Shown: positions 59,379-64,000 of the stretch, in pieces
How the letters are laid out: each line of letters opens with the position of its first letter
How positions within the stretch are numbered: the first letter of the stretch is position 1
NCBI GenBank assembly: GCA_017432685.1
Contig: JAFRIR010000021.1
Span: 1-64,000, forward strand
Reading direction: 5' to 3'
Origin: Flexilinea sp.
GTDB taxonomy: Bacteria; Chloroflexota; Anaerolineae; Anaerolineales; Anaerolineaceae
Length of the DNA: 64,000 bases
The notes under the pieces: generated by a model
The model's database searches: none
What the model saw: only the letters and a program-made list of their open reading frames with translations
Told to the model about the DNA's origin: nothing
Translations under genes and position numbers: made by a program

Positions 59379-61040
59379 ATGAATTCAGATCAAATCAAAA
59401 TCGGCGTTGATCGTGCTCCAAACCGCAGTTTACTATATGCGTTAGGACTAACGGAAGAAGAACTGAACCGACCGATCATCGGTATTGTCAGCTCTTACAA
59501 TGAGATCGTACCGGGGCATATGCACCTTGACAAGATCGCCGAAGCAGTCAAAGCCGGTGTACGTGCCGCAGGCGGGACCCCGATCCTTTTCCCGGCAATT
59601 GCCGTATGTGACGGAATCGCCATGGGCCACATCGGCATGAAATACTCACTCGTGACACGCGATCTGATCGCTGATTCTACGGAAGCCATGGCGATTGCCC
59701 ATCAGTTTGACGGACTGGTCATGGTTCCCAATTGCGATAAAAATGTTCCGGGACTGCTGATGGCAGCTGCCCGCATCAATATCCCGACCATCTTCTGCTC
59801 CGGCGGACCGATGCTCGCAGGCCGGCTTCCGGACGGACGACGCACCTGCCTGAGCCATATGTTCGAAGCAGTCGGCGCCTATCACGCGCATACGATCGAT
59901 GAAGCAGGGGTACAGACCTATGTTGAAGAAGCCTGCCCCTCCTGCGGTTCATGCTCCGGTATGTACACAGCCAACTCCATGAACTGCCTGACGGAAGCTA
60001 TCGGTATGGCGCTCCCCGGCAACGGGACCATTCCTGCTCCATACTCCGCCCGCATCCGACTGGCAAAGAAGACCGGTATGCAGATCATGGAACTGGTCAA
60101 AAAGAATATTCGCCCCTCTGACATCATGACGGCAGCTGCTTTCCATAACGCGGAAACGGTTGACATGGCATTGGGGTGTTCCACGAACACCATGCTGCAC
60201 CTTCCGGCAATCGCCCACGAAGCTCATGTCACAATGGACTTTGATATGGCAAATGAAATCAGTGGAAAGACTCCAAACCTCTGTCATCTGGCGCCTGCTG
60301 GTGATACTTTCATGGAAGATTTGGATGCGGCCGGCGGTGTTTATGCCGTTATGAAGGAACTGACAAAAGGGAAGCTGCTGGATACGTTCGTGATGACAGT
60401 TACCGGCAAAACCATGGAAGAAAACCTGGAAAGTGTACAAAACCGCAACCCTGAAATTATCCGCCCCTATGAAGAACCCTTCATGAGTACCGGCGGCATC
60501 GCAGTCTTGAAAGGTAACCTGGCGCCGGATGGATGTGTCGTCAAACAATCTGCCGTTTCTCCATCTATGATGAAACACGAAGGGCCTGCCCGTGTGTTTG
60601 ATTCAGAAGAGGAAGCGATCCGTGTAATTTATGACGGCGGTATCAACCCCGGTGATGTGGTCGTAATTCGCTATGAAGGCCCGAAAGGCGGTCCGGGTAT
60701 GCGGGAAATGCTGAACCCGACATCCGCAATTGTCGGTATGGGTTTAGGCGAATCCGTCGCATTGATCACCGATGGCCGGTTTTCCGGGGCCACACGCGGC
60801 GCATCCATCGGTCACGTAAGCCCGGAAGCCGCTTCCGGTGGTCCGATCGGACTGGTTCAGGAAGGCGATCACATTGCCATTGACATTCCTGCCCACACGA
60901 TCGAACTGCTTGTCTCCGACGAGGAACTGGCAGCCCGCAAAGCAAATTGGGTATGTCCGGAACCGAAGGTGAAAACCGGTTATCTGGCACGTTACGCCAA
61001 ACTGGTTTCCTCTGCTGACAAAGGAGCCATTCTGGAATAA
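59379..61040 (+). CDS. ilvD: Dihydroxy-acid dehydratase
   Basis: This 553-residue iron-sulfur enzyme dehydrates dihydroxyisovalerate (and its methyl homologue) to the 2-oxo acid. Cluster and substrate motifs are visible: [19 protein letters not shown] near 117, [21 protein letters not shown] near 186 (cluster cysteines), and [19 protein letters not shown] near 466 (conserved Ser base). Length is normal. The ribosome site is GGAG ahead of ATG 59379. LeuA follows after 17 bp. Confidence 0.97.
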   Translation: MNSDQIKIGVDRAPNRSLLYALGLTEEELNRPIIGIVSSYNEIVPGHMHLDKIAEAVKAGVRAAGGTPILFPAIAVCDGIAMGHIGMKYSLVTRDLIADSTEAMAIAHQFDGLVMVPNCDKNVPGLLMAAARINIPTIFCSGGPMLAGRLPDGRRTCLSHMFEAVGAYHAHTIDEAGVQTYVEEACPSCGSCSGMYTANSMNCLTEAIGMALPGNGTIPAPYSARIRLAKKTGMQIMELVKKNIRPSDIMTAAAFHNAETVDMALGCSTNTMLHLPAIAHEAHVTMDFDMANEISGKTPNLCHLAPAGDTFMEDLDAAGGVYAVMKELTKGKLLDTFVMTVTGKTMEENLESVQNRNPEIIRPYEEPFMSTGGIAVLKGNLAPDGCVVKQSAVSPSMMKHEGPARVFDSEEEAIRVIYDGGINPGDVVVIRYEGPKGGPGMREMLNPTSAIVGMGLGESVALITDGRFSGATRGASIGHVSPEAASGGPIGLVQEGDHIAIDIPAHTIELLVSDEELAARKANWVCPEPKVKTGYLARYAKLVSSADKGAILE

Positions 61041-61057
61041 AAAGTAAGGAGTAAGGT

Positions 61058-62602
61058 ATGGATCAGGTAAAAATATTTGATACCACCCTACGTGACGGAG
61101 AGCAATCGCCGGGATGCAGCATGAATCTCAAAGAAAAAATCGAGATTGCACGCTGCCTGGAAAAGCTCAAAGTGGACATCATTGAAGCCGGATTCGCCAT
61201 TGTTTCCCCCGGTGATTTTGAATCCGTAAAAACCATTTCCGAAACCGTCAAAGAATGCACGGTTGCTTCCCTTGCTCGTGCTACTGTCAAGGATATTGAT
61301 GCCGCATGGGAAGCCGTTAAAAATGCCGTTGACCCGCGTATCCATGTTTTCATTGCCACATCTCCGCTTCATATGGAATATAAACTGCGGATGAAGCCGG
61401 AAGAAGTACTGGAACAGGCAGGAAAAATGGTCGCCTATGCGAAGAAATTTTGCTCAAATATCGAATTTTCTGCCGAAGACGCAACCCGCAGCGATTTGGA
61501 TTTTCTCTCACGGGTGACAGAAATTGCAATCGCAAACGGGGCAACGACCATCAACCTGCCGGATACCGTCGGTTATACAACACCGGAAGAAATGCGGCAC
61601 CTGATATCCTATGTAAGGGAACATGCTGCCGGTTCCGAAAAAGCAATTTTCTCGGTCCACTGCCACAATGACCTGGGCATGGCTGCGGCCAACTCTCTTG
61701 CAGGCGTTTTGGGCGGTGCTCGTCAAATCGAATGTACCATCAATGGGCTCGGCGAACGTGCCGGAAACACTGCGCTGGAAGAAGTCGTCATGGCACTGCA
61801 CACACGCCCGGACACTTATCAGGTTGGCACCCGCATCGACACGACACAGATCTACCGCACCAGCAAAACAGTCTATAACATTATTGGCCAGACTGCACCG
61901 CTGAACAAAGCCATCGTGGGCAAAAATGCTTTCGCTCATGAAGCGGGCATTCATCAGCACGGCGTACTGGCCAACAAGAAGACTTATGAGATCATGACCC
62001 CGGAAGCTGTCGGCATCGTTGCAAACAGCCTCGTTCTCGGCAAGCATTCCGGACGGCATGCCTTCTCCCAGCGTATTGAAGAACTTGGTTACACACTTTC
62101 CAAAGAGGAGATCGACCGCTGCTTTGAAGAGTTCAAAGATGTCTGTGACAAGAAAAAGAACATCACCGATGCTGACCTCGAAGCGATTGTCACGCATCAC
62201 ACCGGAAACCTGATTCCGGAAGCTGATGAAAACGGGTACAGTCTTGACTGGTTCCAGACTTCTACCAGCAACTTTACCACAGCGACCTGCACAGTCAGCA
62301 TCAAGAAAAACGAAGAGAAATTCCAGGCTGTTGCGCTGGGCGACGGTCCGATCGATGCTGCATTCAATGCCATCGACCAGATCATCAAACCATCAGAACA
62401 TTCTTTCGATATTTTCTCCATTAACTCCATTTCCGAAGGTAAAGACACTCTGGGTGATGTCACTGTAAAGATCAGTTCGCACGGCAAAACCTTCACCGGG
62501 CGCGGTCTTTCCACAGATATCATCGAAGCCAGCGTCAACGCTTACCTGACAGCAATGAACCGCCTTTCCTCTTATGAGGAGAAATCAAAGGAGGCTGCAT
62601 AA
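61058..62602 (+). CDS. leuA: 2-isopropylmalate synthase
   Basis: This 514-residue enzyme condenses acetyl-CoA with 2-oxoisovalerate, the first committed step of leucine synthesis. FDTTLRDGEQSPGCSM at residues 7-22 is the HMGL/LeuA catalytic site. HCHNDLGMAAANSLAGV near 201 carries metal-binding histidines, and NGLGERAGNTALEEV near 229 is the second signature. The C-terminal allosteric LeuA dimer domain occupies about 385-510 and implies leucine feedback. It is adjacent to leuC with no gap. Confidence 0.96.
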   Translation: MDQVKIFDTTLRDGEQSPGCSMNLKEKIEIARCLEKLKVDIIEAGFAIVSPGDFESVKTISETVKECTVASLARATVKDIDAAWEAVKNAVDPRIHVFIATSPLHMEYKLRMKPEEVLEQAGKMVAYAKKFCSNIEFSAEDATRSDLDFLSRVTEIAIANGATTINLPDTVGYTTPEEMRHLISYVREHAAGSEKAIFSVHCHNDLGMAAANSLAGVLGGARQIECTINGLGERAGNTALEEVVMALHTRPDTYQVGTRIDTTQIYRTSKTVYNIIGQTAPLNKAIVGKNAFAHEAGIHQHGVLANKKTYEIMTPEAVGIVANSLVLGKHSGRHAFSQRIEELGYTLSKEEIDRCFEEFKDVCDKKKNITDADLEAIVTHHTGNLIPEADENGYSLDWFQTSTSNFTTATCTVSIKKNEEKFQAVALGDGPIDAAFNAIDQIIKPSEHSFDIFSINSISEGKDTLGDVTVKISSHGKTFTGRGLSTDIIEASVNAYLTAMNRLSSYEEKSKEAA

Positions 62603-63862
62603 ATGGGAATGACCATGACGCAAAAGATCCTGGCTGCACATGCGGGACTGCCGGAAGTGCATGCAGGAGACCTGATCGAAGCCAATCTCGATATCGTCTT
62701 AGGGAATGATGTGACAACACCTGTCGCGATTTCTGTATTTGAAAAGGCAGGATTCACAAAAGTGTTCGATCCGGAGAAAATTGTCATTGCTTTGGATCAT
62801 TACACCCCCTGCAAGGATATTAAATCCGCGGAACTGTGCAAAACTGCACGCGATTTTGCCCGAAAACACAAAATCACACATTTATACGATGTCGGAACTG
62901 TAGGCATCGAACATGCGCTGCTGCCGGAGCAGGGTCTTGTTGGTCCCGGGGACTGTGTGATCGGCGCTGATTCACACACCTGTACCTATGGCGCTTTAGG
63001 AGCTTTCTCCACCGGTGTCGGTTCCACGGATATGGCTGCCGGGATGGCTTCCGGTCAAAATTGGTTTAAGGTTCCATCCGCTATCAAAGTTGAATTGGTC
63101 GGAAAACCCGGTTCCTGTATCTCCGGTAAAGATGTGATCCTTCATCTTATCGGCGAGATCGGCGTTGACGGGGCGCTTTACCAGTCACTGGAATTCACCG
63201 GTGAAGGTGTCGCAAACCTCAGTATTGATGACCGCTTTACGATAGCAAATATGGCAATCGAAGCCGGAGGAAAAAACGGTATTTTCCCTGTAGATGATGT
63301 CGCAAAGGATTATATCCAAGGTCGATTCCAGCGGGAGCCTGTCATTTATGAAGCTGATCCGGACGCAGAATATACACGCACAGCCACCATTGACCTTTCA
63401 AAATTGGAACCGACTGTTTCTCTGCCCCACCTCCCCTCTAATACAAAAACCGTTTCAGAAGCCGTCGGCATGCCCATTCAGCAGGTCGTCATCGGTTCCT
63501 GTACCAACGGACGTATTTCTGACCTGCGTATTGCCGCCTCTATCCTGAATGGGAAAAAGATCGCTGATGGCGTTCGCTGTATCGTGATCCCGGCTACACA
63601 GGAAATCTACCTGCAGGCGCTGCAAGAAGGTCTTGTGGAAGATTTCATCCATGCCGGGTGCGCGGTATCCACACCGACCTGCGGTCCCTGCCTTGGTGGG
63701 CATATGGGTGTAATGGCTGCCGGTGAACGGGCTGTCACCACCACAAACCGCAATTTTGTCGGACGCATGGGAGATACAAAATCTGAAGTGATCCTTGCAA
63801 GTCCGGCTGTTGCTGCTGCTTCGGCATTGGCCGGCTGTATTGCGGATCCGCGGGAATTGTAG
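62603..63862 (+). CDS. leuC: 3-isopropylmalate dehydratase, large subunit
   Basis: This 419-residue aconitase-family subunit isomerises 2- to 3-isopropylmalate with LeuD. It is the shorter, archaeal/HacA-like form. Motifs include [20 protein letters not shown] near 121 and the 4Fe-4S cysteines in GSCTNGR (about 298) and [13 protein letters not shown] (about 357-369). ATG starts immediately after the leuA stop with AAGGAGG upstream inside leuA. LeuD begins 12 bp downstream. Confidence 0.95.
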   Translation: MGMTMTQKILAAHAGLPEVHAGDLIEANLDIVLGNDVTTPVAISVFEKAGFTKVFDPEKIVIALDHYTPCKDIKSAELCKTARDFARKHKITHLYDVGTVGIEHALLPEQGLVGPGDCVIGADSHTCTYGALGAFSTGVGSTDMAAGMASGQNWFKVPSAIKVELVGKPGSCISGKDVILHLIGEIGVDGALYQSLEFTGEGVANLSIDDRFTIANMAIEAGGKNGIFPVDDVAKDYIQGRFQREPVIYEADPDAEYTRTATIDLSKLEPTVSLPHLPSNTKTVSEAVGMPIQQVVIGSCTNGRISDLRIAASILNGKKIADGVRCIVIPATQEIYLQALQEGLVEDFIHAGCAVSTPTCGPCLGGHMGVMAAGERAVTTTNRNFVGRMGDTKSEVILASPAVAAASALAGCIADPREL

Positions 63863-63874
63863 AAGGAGGAGATC

Positions 63875-64000
63875 ATGTTCAAGGGAAAAGTTTGGAAATA
63901 CGGCGACAATGTAGATACAGACGTGATTATCCCTGCACGCTATCTTAATTCTCCGGATCCGAAAGATCTGGCATCTCACTGCATGGAGGATATTGATAAA
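63875..64000 (+). CDS. leuD: 3-isopropylmalate dehydratase, small subunit (partial, runs off the window)
   Basis: The first 42 codons are present. They show the small-subunit start [22 protein letters not shown], in which [12 protein letters not shown] is the LeuD signature. AAGGAGGAG lies 4 bp before ATG 63875. The C-terminal part lies beyond the window. Confidence 0.93.
   Translation, partial: MFKGKVWKYGDNVDTDVIIPARYLNSPDPKDLASHCMEDIDK

Overview
The window looks like a chromosomal segment of an anaerobic bacterium, most likely a member of the Chloroflexota class Anaerolineae. This is inferred from gene content: a radical-SAM/DUF2344 gene pair, surface proteins with Thr-Pro-rich linkers, LysM-M23 proteins, archaeal-type GAPDH and PGK homologues, and a DUF1667 glycerol cluster. 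No 16S gene is present, so the placement is tentative. There is no prophage, transposase or CRISPR array. Housekeeping and catabolic operons are interrupted by small non-coding repeat elements.

Layout. 1-2.7 kb: a tRNA-Arg and the radical SAM pair (minus). 2.9-9.7 kb: a secreted alpha/beta hydrolase, then ahcY, an MTA/SAH/5'-deoxyadenosine deaminase, an MtnA-like isomerase and a class II aldolase, with a convergent purine nucleoside phosphorylase. Together these can hydrolyse SAH and degrade SAM-derived nucleosides to DHAP plus an aldehyde. 9.9-11.4 kb: a surface protein. 11.5-22 kb: a long minus-strand run iolG-iolD-iolE-gap(archaeal type)-pgk(archaeal type)-split transketolase-lacI-larA, with a LacI-type operator upstream of iolG. 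The usual iolB, iolC and iolJ are absent, making this the best candidate for an undescribed catabolic route. 22-25.5 kb: a DUF2007 protein, then an operon of an acidic membrane protein, an AbiEi-like protein and an AbiEii-like partner without its catalytic motifs. 25.7-30.4 kb: PIN/TRAM protein, cysS, rlmB and a GT-C-like membrane protein, in overlapping frames. 30.6-35.9 kb: rplY (bL25) and four cell-surface proteins, one a C39-like domain without its catalytic Cys. 35.9-40.5 kb: glycerol kinase with two FAD oxidoreductases and DUF1667. 40.6-47.3 kb: metG, then minus-strand envelope proteins (SUMF1-like, Pro/Gln-rich, AI-2E family, LysM-M23). 47.4-49.4 kb: a chelatase ChlI/ChlD gene in which the D part is reachable only by a -1 frameshift at an A9 run. 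49.4-52.6 kb: three tandem M42 aminopeptidases. 52.8-55.5 kb: a protease-less FtsH-like ATPase, a Pr6Pr membrane protein and a TlyA methyltransferase. 55.8-64 kb: ilvB-ilvN-ilvC-ilvD-leuA-leuC-leuD; leuD runs off the end.

Six copies of a 130-193 bp MITE-like family lie at 5391, 7966, 20793, 45921, 52652 and 59096. They have GGGAACCTCTAAAAAC-type terminal inverted repeats, a shared G-rich/C-rich core and a variable internal palindrome. In four copies the palindrome shows compensatory base changes. Heptameric tandem repeats flank several copies. Many operons end in strong, often bidirectional, hairpin terminators.
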